Of a DNA stretch of 64,000 nt, positions 34,511 through 47,175 are shown piece after piece. Each line of letters begins with the position of its first letter. The first letter of the stretch is position 1. The position numbers and the translations under genes are program-made. The stretch covers positions 1 through 64,000 of the forward strand of contig SGPL01000076.1 in NCBI GenBank assembly GCA_004802705.1, in the 5' to 3' direction. Under the pieces are notes generated by a model that saw nothing but the letters and a program-made list of their open reading frames with translations, searched no databases and was not told the DNA's origin. The stretch is from Bondarzewia mesenterica (Eukaryota; Basidiomycota; Agaricomycetes; Russulales; Bondarzewiaceae).

Positions 34511-35404
34511 CGTGCAGTCGTCGTGCGAGCCGGTGTCGAGGTGAAGAGGGGAGACGGGGAAAGCAGATGGGGAGAAAGAGACAGGGTGGGACGATGGCCG
34601 AAATATTGGGGTATTCATAACCGGAAATGGCCGTCACATGCTTGCTAACCGGCCAGTTGCCTTATCCGCACCTTATTTGCCTCCGTCCTCACTCGGACCT
34701 CCGACCACCCTCCGTCCTCGTCGTCCGCGTTCAAATTGTTCAAACGTTAACCACTGCGCGCATGTGCTGAATATTCTGTATGTATCATGCCATCAATTGA
34801 AGACGAGGTTCTACTTCAAGACTCATCACCCTCACCTTTGAAAGCGCACCACGAGTCCTAGTAGCTTACCGTAAATACATATGCGCATGCGCTCACATCC
34901 CGTACTCCTGGAATGTTATCATATGTAAGAACCTCCGAGTAGAAAGAGGTTCCTATCCGACCAGGGACCGAAGACATAGGCAGACAGCCGAAATGGGGCC
35001 ATGTGTCGGAGCGTAGTCTATAATTTCTTCATAACGAGCGGAATCTCTTCAAGTCAACAACAGGAGCAACCAGGTACGATGAGACTAAAGGGACTGGAAG
35101 GCATGTGGTATCAATTCAATTATTAACCATATAACAATGCGCATTAGATCCAGGTATCATGCAAGAGCGTACGCACGGAAAAATCCGAGCAAGGTATAGA
35201 ACCGGGATATTGGAGAACGGGATAACATAAGGCAAGCGAAGTGAACGTGCACAGAGAAAACAATGAACGAGAATTAGGCCGGTATTCTGCAACATACCTC
35301 GAGTAGACAACGATACAGGCAAATTGATACCTGCAGGAGGCGACGCCGAAATCATGAGGCTGGAACAACATCGCCGAACGAGCCATGGTGCGCCCTCGTC
35401 GACA
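34511..35404. other. Intergenic
   Basis: 894 bp with YHM2 promoter and 3' flank of the coiled-coil gene. Short ORFs without family resemblance. Confidence 0.4.
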
Positions 35405-38400
35405 TCAATGAACTTCTTGGGAGGATCCGTTCTTAGCATGTTCCAAATCTTCCTTCAACCTGCATTAGTGGAATAGAGTGAGTGATGATGAATAACGAAT
35501 TATTTGTTGGTCAACAACAATGAACGAAGTAATCAAAGAAGAAATAAGAAGCAAATGTCAAGGAAAAATTATGTTCAGTCCATAAAATGTGAAGAATGAT
35601 CGAAAACGCGAATGAAATAAGTATTACAGCCACGGGAGATGATGCATGCATGAATGAAATAAATACGCAGATGGCCATTTGAGGTCGGACTATGCGCAAA
35701 AAGCAGTTCAAACGAATCCGACAACCACCGCCAGTGCAAACATAGAGCATAGAAAACTTTTGAAGCCGAAGAGTCTGACGTACCGTGTAATTTCATCCTG
35801 GCTCTCCTCCTGATCCTGTTCGAGATACTGGATCTCCATGTTCTTCCGCTGAACGTCTTGTTCCAACTCCTTATTCTTGGACTGCAGGGCCTCGACCTGC
35901 TCCTGGGAGACCCTCATCGCCTTCTCGTGGTCAGCCTGAAGATCATGCAGTTTCATGTTATGTGCCTCGTGCATCTTCTGCAGCTCCTCCTTCGTGACGA
36001 CAGGCGCTACCACTTGGGCCGAGCCATTCCTCTTGTGAGTGGCAGTGGATTCGGTGCCAATGGAGGCCTTGACAGTTGCCAGCTCGCCCTCGAGATCCGA
36101 CAGCTTGGTCAAGAGATCGCCCTTGTCGAGGAGCACACTCTGGAACTCAGCATCGTACTGAGCCTTCAGTTTGGTAACCTCCTCCACTCGACTCTTCGCT
36201 GCCTCCTCCAGTTCCTTCATGTGATTGCTGGACATCTCGTTCATCGACTCCTTCGTGGCACTGAAGACGTCACTAAGACCACTGAATTCATCCCTTATGT
36301 TGGAGAGCTCCTTCTTGAGACGTTCGATCTCTTCGGCTCTATCGGACGAACCGGCACCCGCAACGGCAACGGCAGTCTCTCGGGCGTCCTCCAATTGGAC
36401 CTTGAGTCCTTCGACCTCCTGGAGAGACGCAGAAAGAGCCGCCTTGGCCTTCGCCAGATCCTCACTGGTTGCTTTGAGCTCAAGAGTCTGCGTCGTGATT
36501 TGCTTCTCCAGTGACTGCACCTGAGCATCAAGCGCGGCCTGGTGGTCACCTTTTAGACCTTCGATTGTCGACTGATGAGCAGAACGTAATTGCTCAATTG
36601 TCGCCTGTGACTCCGCGCGTAATGACTGAAGGTCTTGTCCATGCTGGCTGCCAGCCTCGTTCTGTTACTCGGAAATGAGCGGAGAAATGTTTCACCTATC
36701 GGGCTATGGCTTACTTTGGCGCGCTCAAATACCTCCTGGAGCAATTGCTCGTGCTCAGCCTTCACAGCATCAACCTTCGCGTTGTACTTCGCTTCCTGGC
36801 CCTGCGGGTGATCAGGTTAGAAAGTTGTGTCAGAAAAGTACGTCTCGAGATGCGCGTACCTCGAGTTCAGCGGAGAGCCTCTTTATTTCCTCAGAGAGTT
36901 CGTCACGACGCCTTTGATATTCTTTCTCCGCCTCCTCGAGCTGACGTACGTGCTCCTGCGATGCGGCCTCAGCGGAGGCCTTAGCTTCTTCTAGGGCGGC
37001 ATTGATGCTCTCCAGCTCGGCCTGAATAGCTTGGAGCTCTTCAGACAATTTTGCCGTTTCTGCTGCGACAGCCGCAAGTTGCTCTTCGTTTGCATTCAGT
37101 ACACTCTGAAGCTCCGTAGCGTGAATTTCCTCCTTCGACTTCGCATCCTGAAGAGCTTGCTCGGTCGCCGCAATGGCGGCAGTAAGCTCTTCTTCGAGCG
37201 ACTTGATGCGAGCGAGGGAGTTCGCGTGTTCGTCCTCCGCACTATCCAGCGACTCCTTCGATTCCAGAATCTCAATCTCGAGCTCCGAGATCTTGTTGGA
37301 CGCCTCCTCCTTCTCTGCCTTCAGGTCCGCAATCTCCTGCATGAGAGACTGAGCATAGGCAGCTTGGGTCTCGAGAGCCTTGTACTTCTCCGAAGCATCG
37401 TCCAAGGCTTGTGCATGTGCGGTCTTTAATGTTTCGATTTCAGCCTGAATCGCCTCGAAGTCGGCCTTCGCCTTAGTCAAGGATTCCCGATCGATGGCGG
37501 CTGCCGCGGCAGCGTCTGCAGATGCAGAGCTATTAGCCGCACGGAGAGTTTCAAGATTCTCCTTCGAAACCGCGAGTTCCGATTCTAGAGACTGGATTTG
37601 TGCATGGAGGTTTTGAACGAGCTCATTCTGAGAAAGCGATGCCTCTTTCGCAGTCGCAAGCTAGTAAATCAGTCAGTGGCGAGCACTTCGGGTGAAATAA
37701 GTCAACCGACATACTTCCACTTGGACGGATTCCAACTTGGAACCTTCCGCCTGCAAACTCCCAAGTGCTTCCTTTGCTTCAGCCAGCTCTTTCTCCGCAG
37801 TACTCCTTGCTTGTTCCAAGTCCGCTATCTTTTGGCGTTTCTCGTCGGCATCGGTCCTTGCTCCCTCCAATGACAGGCTTAGCTTCTCTATCTGATTCTC
37901 AAGCTCACCAATCGTGTCAGACTTGGAGCTTAACGACTCTGCAGCTTCCTTGAGCTAAATATACGTCAGGAGAGCCAATAACGCAAGTATGGGACCAATG
38001 CGCACCTTATTCTGGACGTCTTCGAGAACCTTCCCTTCGCTTTTGACCTCCTTGATTGATGATATAGAACCCGCACCTGGCATTCGAGCGGGTTTCACAG
38101 CAATGGAACTCAAGCTTGGTCTTGAGGTGGGAAGTCTCTTTGCAGGTACTCCCTCCGAAACTGACGCCCGAGGTCGATTGGCAGTCGAAGACCTCAGGGA
38201 TGCAGTGGATTCTGCTGGAGAGACAACGGATGGTCGAGTAGCTGCTGGATGGGTCGGCTTAGAGACGGCAGGCCTGACTGGAGTAGACGAGGCTAGGGAG
38301 GCTCTTGCCGTTGGCGCAGCGGGCTTCGACGGAGCGAGTGACGTTCTACGTGAAGCCAGAGTCGCAGTGCTGGAAGGTTTGGGAGGAGGCATGGTTCCTT

Positions 38401-39063
38401 TGGCAGTGGTTGATGTAGTAGCCATTGGCTTCCGACTGATGGTGGTAGGAGCTGATGTCGGCTTCGTAGCGGTGACCAAGGACGAGCTGGTGGTTTTGGC
38501 TATTTGAGGGGGAGAAGCCTTCACAGTTCCTGACCCGAATTTCCCAGAGTTAAGTATCTGTCAATATGAAGCATGTATGGTGAAGCCCAATACAACAGGA
38601 CGTAACCGGGATGTTCATGACTTACCCTCTTTACCAAGGGAGTAGTAGGTGGGGCTGCACTCGGTTTCCCTGCAGTAGGTTTGGTAGACATGGTTGTCTT
38701 AATTGTGGGTTTGATTAACGGTGGCTTGGTGGGTGACATTTCCGCCTTCTCCGAATCGCCTGGAGGGGCAGTAGCAGCCCTTTCCGGTGCGCTTGCAGCC
38801 ACATCGTTCGCGTACGGAGGTTCTACCTCGCCCTCGATTGCGTTTACCTCGTCAGCAGTATGTCCTTCAGACACGCCTTCATCAGGCGTGTCCTCGACAC
38901 TATTCCCGGCTAACACCACGTCAGAGTCCTCGTGTCCGGCCTCACCCTCACTATGACTGTCAGCGGAATGCTGGACATCCAGAGGCTCGGAGAACTTCTC
39001 ATCTTCCAGCTGTGTCACACCGTCGTTGCTCGATAGAGACCCCGAGACGTCGATATCAGCCAT
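35405..39063 (-). CDS. Long coiled-coil protein with Ser/Pro/Thr-rich N-terminus
   Basis: Starts at ATG 39063 (MADIDVSGSLSSNDG). The first 150 residues are acidic; the next 170 are Ser/Thr/Pro/Lys-rich (STATLASRRTSLAPSKPAAP), the type of disordered basic region that can bind microtubules. From about residue 330 to the end the protein is almost pure coiled coil with heptad Leu, Ala and Glu (KEELQKMHEAHNMKLHDLQ, LEEELTAAIAATEQAL). The last exon encodes LKEDLEHAKNGSSQEVH, stop at 35405. Roughly 1,000 residues, several introns (for example near 37660-37715, 36790-36855 and 36660-36715). I see no CAP-Gly, kinesin or GRIP motif. A cytoskeletal or tethering role is inferred from composition only. 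Confidence 0.75.
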
Positions 39064-39426
39064 TATGAGGAGGAATTAGTGAAGTAGAAGGGAGAAGCCG
39101 CAAGAGGAATGGTCAAATGAATCAGAGAGGAGTTAAGAACAATAGTAACCGGTAGCCAATCACTTGTCAACAGGCAGAATGCGCGGCAATGCCAGACAAA
39201 GCGCGTCCCGAATCTGGCTGACGCCGCGACGCGTCCGACTGATTTCCGGGATCGAACGCAATTTCGGGTAGCACACAGTATCAAAGAGAAACTCGCTATA
39301 TCAATTTTTCGAAAACAAACATGCAGCATCTTTCGATTATTCTATACCACTAGGCCTAGCAAACCCTAAAAGGGACACAAAACCACATCCTGCACCGTGC
39401 TCGCAATGCATATTGACTGACGCATA
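39064..39426. other. Intergenic
   Basis: 363 bp; promoter of the coiled-coil gene and 3' flank of the phosphatase gene. Nothing recognised. Confidence 0.35.
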
Positions 39427-40549
39427 TCAAGCTGCATTCAAATTGAGCGCATTCAGTGCAGGCTCGTCAAAGGAGTTGTGATTGTAGCTCAGAACGGCAA
39501 TCTGTCGTGTCGCGGTCAGAGGTATTGCGATGTACGAAAAGATGTTTACTTACGCCAGCAGGTTCAGCGTTGAAGTGAGTGCCTTCAAAATGCAAATCAG
39601 ACCGCCCTTAGGAGTCTAGCAGTGGGGCTCATGCTCACCTAAAGCAAGTGGAAGCTTGATCCAGCGGGTGAAAAGGCAGCGATTGAAGTGCCCATGAGCG
39701 ACAATAACGACATCGCGGGTTCCCTTGCTTTCTTCCTTCCACCTCCTATGATACTCACGAACCTACATTTCATGACATTAGTTATCATCTAGTCGGCTTG
39801 AGCAGGACACGTGCATTCTCTATGACAGTGTCCACACGACATTGCATGTCTTCCACGGACTCGCCACCTGGACAACTTTGGCTGATGTCAATGTTCGCGG
39901 CATTCATGACGAGTCTGTAATACTCACCCATCCTTCCAGATTGCCCAACCCGGACTTCTCGCCTTGATTTCGGACGGCAGTAAACCTTCATACTCGCCAT
40001 AATCCCACTCACGGACGGTTTCCGTGATGCTATGATTGGGAAGTTCCGGGAGATGGTCAAAAAGGAGGTGAAAAGTTTTGTGAGCGCGTTGCCTGGGCGA
40101 TACAAAAACAGTGCATAGGTTGACGGTGTCAATGAGCTCTGGAGAGGTCACCGGTCAGCCTCAGCCCTGTACCGTTCCATGATGATTGCAGTGAATGACA
40201 CACTTCCTTCACCCACGAGCGATCGAGCTTTAGATTTGATTTGATCTTCCCCCCGTGCTGTTAAGGGGATATCGGTTGTCCCCGTCTGCGATACAGATGC
40301 CGACGGTAATTAAAGCTAGACGCATCCTCAAAACTAGCATGCTGCGTACGTGTCGCCTGGGTAGTTGCGATAAGGTGAAATTAAGAACAATGACAAAATT
40401 TAGATTTCAACTGACCCATTCAAAGACCATTCCGTCTCTCCTGCCAATTGCCAACAGGAGTCAAGAGTCAAAACGAGAGGTAGGTTGTAGTTGAAGGGCT
40501 ACTGACCATGCCGGATCACAATGAGACGAGGCATGGGAACTGCTGCCAT
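39427..40549 (-). CDS. SHB17: Sedoheptulose 1,7-bisphosphatase-like histidine phosphatase
   Basis: Histidine phosphatase of the Shb17 type, which in yeast hydrolyses sedoheptulose 1,7-bisphosphate to drive riboneogenesis. Start MAAVPMPRLIVIRHG with the RHG catalytic motif, continuing GETEWSLNGRHTGTTDIPLTA after splicing of a 7-nt exon. Then FVSPRQRAHKTF, REWDYGEYEGLLPSEI, WAIWKDGCPGGESVEDM, VVIVAHGHFNRCLFTRW with the second catalytic His. The C-terminal PAGIAVLSYNHNSFDEPALNAL closely matches the yeast Shb17 ending and sets it apart from generic phosphoglycerate mutases. Eight exons; stop at 39427. About 235 residues. Confidence 0.88.
40350..40356 (-). other. 7-nt exon in the SHB17-like gene
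   Basis: GCGACAC flanked by TACCCAG and GTACGC. It joins AATGG to ACGGGG, giving N-G-R-H-T-G, the conserved sequence after ETEWS in this family. Confidence 0.75.
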
Positions 40550-41593
40550 GGTGTCGTTAGAGGAGGGGCTCAAGATGGGGATATCTCAGCGAGCTCTTGC
40601 GCAAAGGAGATACAGTAATAACGGGGGTTGAGGGATTGAGTGCTGCTTTGGAAAGAGGAGCAGTTCGGAAGCATTTGAATGTAACAAGTTAGCACCGCAC
40701 TCCACTAGACTCCACTACTCTTACAGTATGACACCTCCGCTTAATGACCTTCGCATCGATGAATCCCGGGCTCGCACTGTAGTAGATATTCCTCTACGGA
40801 CATGACACATCCCGTAGTCTCCGTGGCTGACCATACAGAAGACACTCGTTCTGTATCAAGACAAATCCTATACAATAAAACCAAAACACTATCCAGTTTG
40901 CACTCTCCGGAGTTGCTGGGATATATTCAAATCATTTATAATTAAATCAAAGCTTCAGCGCATCAGCATCAGAAAAGTATCGAAAGTCGGTTTCTCTCGA
41001 GGCCCACGGTTGTACCCTGGAATCATAGACCGTCATACAACCACCATGACCGTTTCGAAGGCCTGACTAGAACATGTATCAGTGAAAGCGCTCTCCGAGC
41101 CTTTGACTTAGATATCTGAATTCTGAATTGATAAGAGTTGCTTGCTCACGGATAAGTCATCCACACAAAAAACGACAGCTTCAAACTGAGCGGCTAAAGT
41201 GAGTCAATAATAAGTTATCAATTCATCACTACAGTCCGGATCAATCACCGACCGAAGCCGCCCTGGTTATTTGTACTGGCGTGGTCGATACCGTCAGTTA
41301 CAGCGACCAACCTGCTTGTCGACCGAGGCCCTCAGATCCTTCTTTCTTTCTCGCTTTACGTCTGGATTCAAACCTATTTCTCTTCAACATACACATCGGC
41401 TCGGTTCGAGAAGGTGAATTTCGTCTCTTCCCACAAATAGCAACAAGCAGACTAACACTATTCTTGTTTTGATCGGGTGCTCATTGCACGTCCTGCAGCA
41501 TCATCAACATCGCCATCTTAGAGACTTCATCATCTCCAATCCTCAAAGGCTCTTTGCCCACTGTCGTCATTGTAGAAAGTATTAAACGTCAGG
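40550..41593. promoter_or_regulatory. Divergent intergenic region, SHB17-like / RAC1
   Basis: 1.04 kb between opposed starts. Contains a pyrimidine-rich tract near 41335-41395 upstream of RAC1, probably part of its 5' UTR or promoter. No ORF supported. Confidence 0.45.
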
Positions 41594-42591
41594 ATGCAGG
41601 CTATTAAATGTACGTATTCTCTAGTATCGCGGGCATGCATGGTCGAACACTGATCCTCTGCATATAGGTGTCGTTGTCGGGGATGGTGCCGTCGGCAAGG
41701 CAAGTCGTCACAATGACCAGCTCTTTCACGGCGTAGAACGCTTATCAGAGCAACGGGTAGACGTGTCTACTCATCTCATATACCACCAACGCTTTTCCAG
41801 TAAGTCTCATTTCATTTTCCCTTCCTGAAAGTATGGTTGAGTTCTATCGCAATAGGGAGAATATATTCCAACAGGTGCGCCGGGCAGCTTTTCGCGTATT
41901 TGAACCAGTCGTTCCAATATATATCCTCTCCGTCTAGTTTTCGATAATTACTCAGCTAATGTCATGGTGGACGGCAAGACCATTTCGCTTGGTCTTTGGG
42001 ATACTGCTGGTCAAGAAGATTACGATCGTCTTCGACCGCTTTCGTACCCCCAGACCGACGTTTTTCTCATCTGCTTCTCTCTGGTCAGCCCTCCAAGTTT
42101 TGAGAACGTCAAAACGAAAGTTCGTATTCAGGAGAGCCTCATGTATCATCCATGCTAACCAGAACGTGTTGATCTTATTCAGTGGTACCCGGAGATCTCT
42201 CACCATGCACCACAAACGTCAGTGGTACTTGTAGGAACTAAACTTGACTTGCGTGAGGATCAGGCAACGATTGAGAAGCTTAGAGAACGGTGAGATCTTT
42301 CCTTGAGTGCATAAACAAACTGTTACTGAACAGAGTTGTACATAGTCGTATGGCCCCCATCCAGTACACTCAGGGTGTTGGCATGGCGAAGGAGATCGGA
42401 GCCGTCAAGTACCTGGAGTGTTCTGCTCTGACACAGAAGGGCTTGAAGAACGTCTTTGACGAGGCCATCCGGGCTGTTTGTAAGTGGAGTGATGTTACTT
42501 CTGAGGACTCCTGATGTCAACGTTTGTCGCAGTGAACCCTCCCATCCGAAAGGAGAGGACGAGCAAGAACAGCAAGTGCATTGTGGCATAA
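41594..42591 (+). CDS. RAC1: Rho-family GTPase Rac1
   Basis: Small GTPase controlling polarity, hyphal growth and NADPH oxidase in fungi. Starts [20 protein letters not shown], with P-loop GDGAVGKT, switch [15 protein letters not shown], switch [19 protein letters not shown], the TKLD-type guanine motif [10 protein letters not shown] and [17 protein letters not shown]. It ends with a basic stretch ([11 protein letters not shown]) and the prenylation box CIVA. Seven exons, first 41594-41609. Intron 2 (41700-41760) has a GC donor and separates Lys from Thr in GKT. The sequence separates it from Cdc42 (insert region [18 protein letters not shown]). About 193 residues, intact. Confidence 0.96.
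41700..41760 (+). other. GC-AG intron inside the Rac1 P-loop
   Basis: GGCAAG|GCAAGT ... GGGTAG|ACGTGT, 61 nt. The splice gives G-K-T-C-L-L; no GT donor keeps this frame. Confidence 0.85.
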
Positions 42592-43686
42592 GGTGTTCTC
42601 GGTTGCTACCGCGTTCTTCCCATACCAACACGCAGTATCAAGCCGCAACATATCATACCATTTAACGCCTGCTGACCTTTACGACACCTACGGCTTCTCT
42701 CGACGACCTTCCCATCCACCCATTCTATGTCCATCATACGGATACTGAAGATATTTGTTTTGTTTCTTTCTAGTCGTATCGGTTCCCCCGTTTCCTCTCT
42801 TGTTTTTTTTCCCTCTTTCCATCGTGTCATTCGTCAAGCGTTCATCTGATTGCGTCTGCACCTATATCCACGAGTTTCGCGCTGTGTATGTGAAACGACT
42901 TTTCTCCCCAGAAATTTTCGTTCTGTCAATGGTCAGGCTTACAAGCGCTGTTATTGGCACACGGTTCTGGTTTCCGAGGAGGTCTCCGCCTTTGGAATGG
43001 AAACTGCTCGCATGATGGAATTGGCGATATCTTCACCACTTTCTAGCGCTTGGCAATGGACGACAATGAGAGGGTGTTATGTACGGATATTTGTAAGGTT
43101 CAGAGAGGGGAAAGCAGCTTACTACAGAAAATCGCTCTTCTACATAGTGTCAAAGGAAATGGGGAGATGCTGCGCTCGAAATGGCAACTGCCGGCATCTT
43201 CCGAGCTTGAGCTTGAGCTTCGCTGTCATGCCGACAAAATGGTGATAACGCTTACGCTAAATACATCCGTAGTTGTGGCTCGGTAGCGTCGGTATTCGAC
43301 AAGGCGGGCCTGAAATGTGTTTCTTTACTCTGTTCACCAGGTACGGTGCCCCCACCTCCTGCTTTATCCATTCTTTTTTCATCTCGTTCTTTCGCACTCT
43401 CTCTGACTAACTTTTCGTGGTCATTTGTGACTTCAAACCGGTGTCGCACTGTTGGTACGAGATCATGGCTTGATAAATCACAACTTGCAGATTGACACGA
43501 CAGCTAGCAGATATACGGAGCTTTCTCTCAGTCTCTACCGCTCATTTGATCCCTTCTCGTTATGCTGGCTGGAATTGTTTGTTTAGAAGAGTAACCGTCA
43601 GTCTGTTGATCAGGTGGGTGACATTTGGCCTATCTTCGTCCATTTGGAGCTCACGCTTGTCTGCTGTCTGACCCTCCCACGCAGTG
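42592..43686. other. Intergenic
   Basis: 1.1 kb with RAC1 3' UTR and the promoter of the next gene. T- and C-rich tracts near 42790-42825. A 131-codon ORF is not supported. Confidence 0.4.
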
Positions 43687-46600
43687 ATGTCTGCCCACGA
43701 TAAGCCACCTGCTGCTCTTTCTCGACATCGCTCGAACGCTTCCCACATTACGACAGCGTCTGGAGTAGCTGACAGCACTATCAGTTTCAACACATTTGCA
43801 ACAGGGATCACAGAAGAGTCTCTGCGGCTGTCACAATTTCCTCCCCCTCCCACCTCCATTCCTGGTTCCGAAGGCACAGCTTCTCCTGCACGAAGTCACT
43901 TTTCCCCGACTCCTCCAATCACACCCAGTAGCAGAGGCCTACCTTTTCCGTTTCCCAGTAATGCGTATAACACCACAGCTCCATTGGCATTGCGGGGCAG
44001 ACAGGGTTTAGGCCGTGCGGTCGACTCATCGTCTGGGCCACCTGTTGCATACTCACATCCATCATTGACGAATGTCAACTCGGAACAAATACCGCCTCCA
44101 CCTTCGTCTCCAAATTCAACATCTCATTACGACCGTCCCTCTCAGGCTCAAAAAAGGGGTGTCAAGGCACATGTACCATCTTCTCCTCGTTCAACGAATT
44201 TCTTTTCTCCTCACGACTGGCACGAAGGGTCGTCGAGCATCTCGGTGGATCCTGCCGAAGAGCGGATGCTGTCAACATCATTTATCACCGGCTTGCTCTC
44301 GTCTTCGGGAGGCTCCACCATTTCTGCTGAGAATATCGGCGTGCCTTACACATCTCGAAATGCTCATGAGCATCCACCTTTAGCTCTTGACAATGGAAGT
44401 GTCATATCTGAGATGACATACCCTCCGCCTTCACGAATCATCCAAGAACCTGCCCCACCGCCCCGCGAATCCTCTCCAGAATATTCCCGGTATCCCCCTA
44501 ACTCATATCATCATCTCTCTGCTGACTTTGGAGGACGTTCTACCTCAGCTTCAAACCACACTTATGGCGGAATCAGTACCATAGAGTCATATGAGGGGGA
44601 CGCGACCGTGGTCCAGAATAATCCTGGTGTATCAAGGAAAGTCTCTTTGATGGGCATGACACCGGCAACTCTCCGCCACGTCCCCAGCGAGAGCTCCATG
44701 CCATCGAACAAAAGTCCTTCAATCATGAACAGCCTTGTTCCTCTTAATCTTGCTCATTCACCACCATCAGGGATGCCTGATGATAGCAGAAAGGGTGTCC
44801 ATGCGAACGGAGTTCCACCTGCCCCTCCAAGTGCTAGCTTCCGTGCATACCGCGAGCGGCGCCAGTCGACACAGTCGACCAGGACGACTAAAAGTCAGGC
44901 GCCCTCATTTATCTCCCGCGTTTCGCAGTCTTCCGCAGTCCTACGAATGAAGATGACCATCGATAGACTTCGCGTTAAGCCCCTTCCTCCCGTCCCAACA
45001 ATTCCTAATATGACCGTATTGCAAGAAGACGATCATAGACGGATGGAGAACACTGTGCCTCTGCCGGAACTTATCGGACGCGCAGATAGGCTTAATGCTA
45101 TGCTGGATAGCGGCCAATATCCACATCGTAGCGGCAGCTCTTTTTTGCAGTACCAAAGCGATGAGAATAAGTTGGAAGGGTTTGATGATCGCGCGGCCGG
45201 ATATCAAATCGAGGGTGTTGCCCATATGAGCGGTTTGAGACAGAGCGCCAGAGGACGCAAACGTCAGAGTGTTAATGGGATCTCCGCTTTCCTCCCTGTC
45301 GATGGAGATTCTGGCGTGCCGAGTCCCTCTAAAGCCAAAGCTTTTAATCCCTTCGCCCGCATGTCCCGAACTAACAAGATCAGACTATCAATCGGACTTT
45401 TCGTCTTAGCAGTGCTTATCCTTGTCGCGATCGTCGTTGGTGTCGTCGTGGGGCAGAAACATAGAACCCGTCGCCTGTCTTGTCCTGAGAGTCTATCGGG
45501 CAATTCTTGTGATCTCAGTGCGTGTACTTGTTCAATAGTTTCTGTTCTGTTCTGACTGCATATCACTAGATGCAACTTGCGTTTGCACGTCGTCTAGCTC
45601 GAGCTGCGATCCCCTCGCTCAGAACTTGGTAGATCTTACGCCTACAATGAACCAGCTGTTTAAGGCCAATCTATCAATCAGCACTACAGCTGCAGCACTG
45701 TTCGCTGTCCAAGGAACTCCTACCGATAACGATTGCACCAGTCAGGCAGTTGTAGTTGACGTGGCCCCTGGTCTAGATTCTCAGACTTCTCCTAATCGTA
45801 CCGCATGGGCTCAAGCCGCGCTTCTTTGGAGCATGGTGCAGTCCCAGAATTCATCCGCTGTGATGTCTTTGCAGGAGTTCATACACAATGCCCGATGGTC
45901 CAGTTTAGCCCTTGCAGATGGTCCAGTCGCCAACAATTCGACTGATTTCACGATGACAACATTAGGTTTTACTTTTGACTTCGCCAATCAGATCTTGTCC
46001 GAACCCCAGGTGTCATTTGTCCATGATGGCCAACCGAGCAGTGCGCAGATTGCTCAAATCGGCAGTACTGCAAGTGCTGCTCTTGATCGAATGTATAGCT
46101 TTGCCTCAGGTATGTCTTTCGTAGATCGTCTTGAAACATCTTTTTTACATTATTTCGGATGTCACAATTAGCGTCATCTACCCAGCGAGCGACTGCATTG
46201 GACGAGTATTGGAGGTCCACGCTTGGACAGGATCCAGCACAGCTGGCAACATTCATATCGAACATTAGAACGTCGTCGATCCTACTCCCTTTTGATGCCG
46301 TAGCATCGCCTGGGAGTAAGCCCATTTCAGATCTTTTGACAAATTCGTCCGCGACACCATTCCCCCCTCCCCTGGCCTGTTACCCCGGTCTTTCCGACGG
46401 CCAGATGGAGCTTTTGTCCTCGATTGAGACGACAGTCTTTGGTCTATCCCCCCCTTCTCAACAGACTTCCTTTGAGACATCCTGTTATGCGGATCGACCG
46501 ATTTATGGCGTCCTTGATGTGCTCCGGTTACGTCTGCCTTTCTATGATTCCAGTCACAACCTCTCTAGACAAGCCGCTGTGCTGAATGGCGATCTGTCTC

Positions 46601-47175
46601 CGCGCGCTGTGATTTGGAGCGGTCAGGTGCTCAGCGCGCTCCCCGATGCTGATGCGCCGAACGTGACTGCAACAGACCCCCGACAGTATGGCACGCTCAA
46701 CCACCTGAACCACGTTTTATACAACTTCTTCACATCTATACCCGATATCAAGATTGCTCAAGCCTTCGCCGAGTACATCCTATCTTCCCCTGTCCTCCCA
46801 CCATCGAACGACTCGCTATTGGCTCAGTCACTGGACACCATACCATTGGTTGAGGTGGCCATGTTTGGCTCCGTCACGCCAAACGATGTCTCCTCTGTGG
46901 CGTCGTCTTTTGCAAAGCCAAATGGTGCATTATTTTTTGGCACCGATCAGTCCGAAGCGCTGCGTAATTGGGCCATCACTGGCGCTCAATCAAGTGTGGT
47001 TTGGACAGACTCAGCGATCGCACAGCAGGTTGTTCATGACAATTCGTTTACCGACACCGCGTTCAACTCTGTATGGAACCCTGCTTTTACTTTTTTTCAC
47101 TCAACCACTAATTCTGTGGTCAATGTCGGGAACATTACTTCTGCATTCCGAGCTATCGGATTGTTTTCTTCATGA
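43687..47175 (+). CDS. Large type II membrane protein with Pro/Ser-rich cytosolic half
   Basis: Starts MSAHDKPPAALSRHRSNASH. The first about 570 residues are disordered and rich in Ser, Pro and Thr, with many potential phosphosites. One transmembrane helix (IGLFVLAVLILVAIVVGVVVG) follows a basic MSRTNKIRL, so the N-terminus is cytosolic. The outside part begins with a small Cys-rich unit (CPESLSGNSCDLNATCVCTSS) and continues for about 500 residues with several N-glycosylation sequons and no recognised enzyme motif. Two introns, at about 45521-45569 and 46111-46171. Stop at 47175. The plan suggests a wall or plasma-membrane protein, possibly a sensor; no family named. Confidence 0.78.

Noticed and set aside
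37989..38507. 172-codon plus-strand ORF
   Set aside because: Antisense of the Ser/Pro/Ala-rich part of the coiled-coil gene; compositional artefact.
42850..43245. 131-codon plus-strand ORF downstream of RAC1
   Set aside because: Composition looks random and no domain is visible; probably 3' UTR or spacer.
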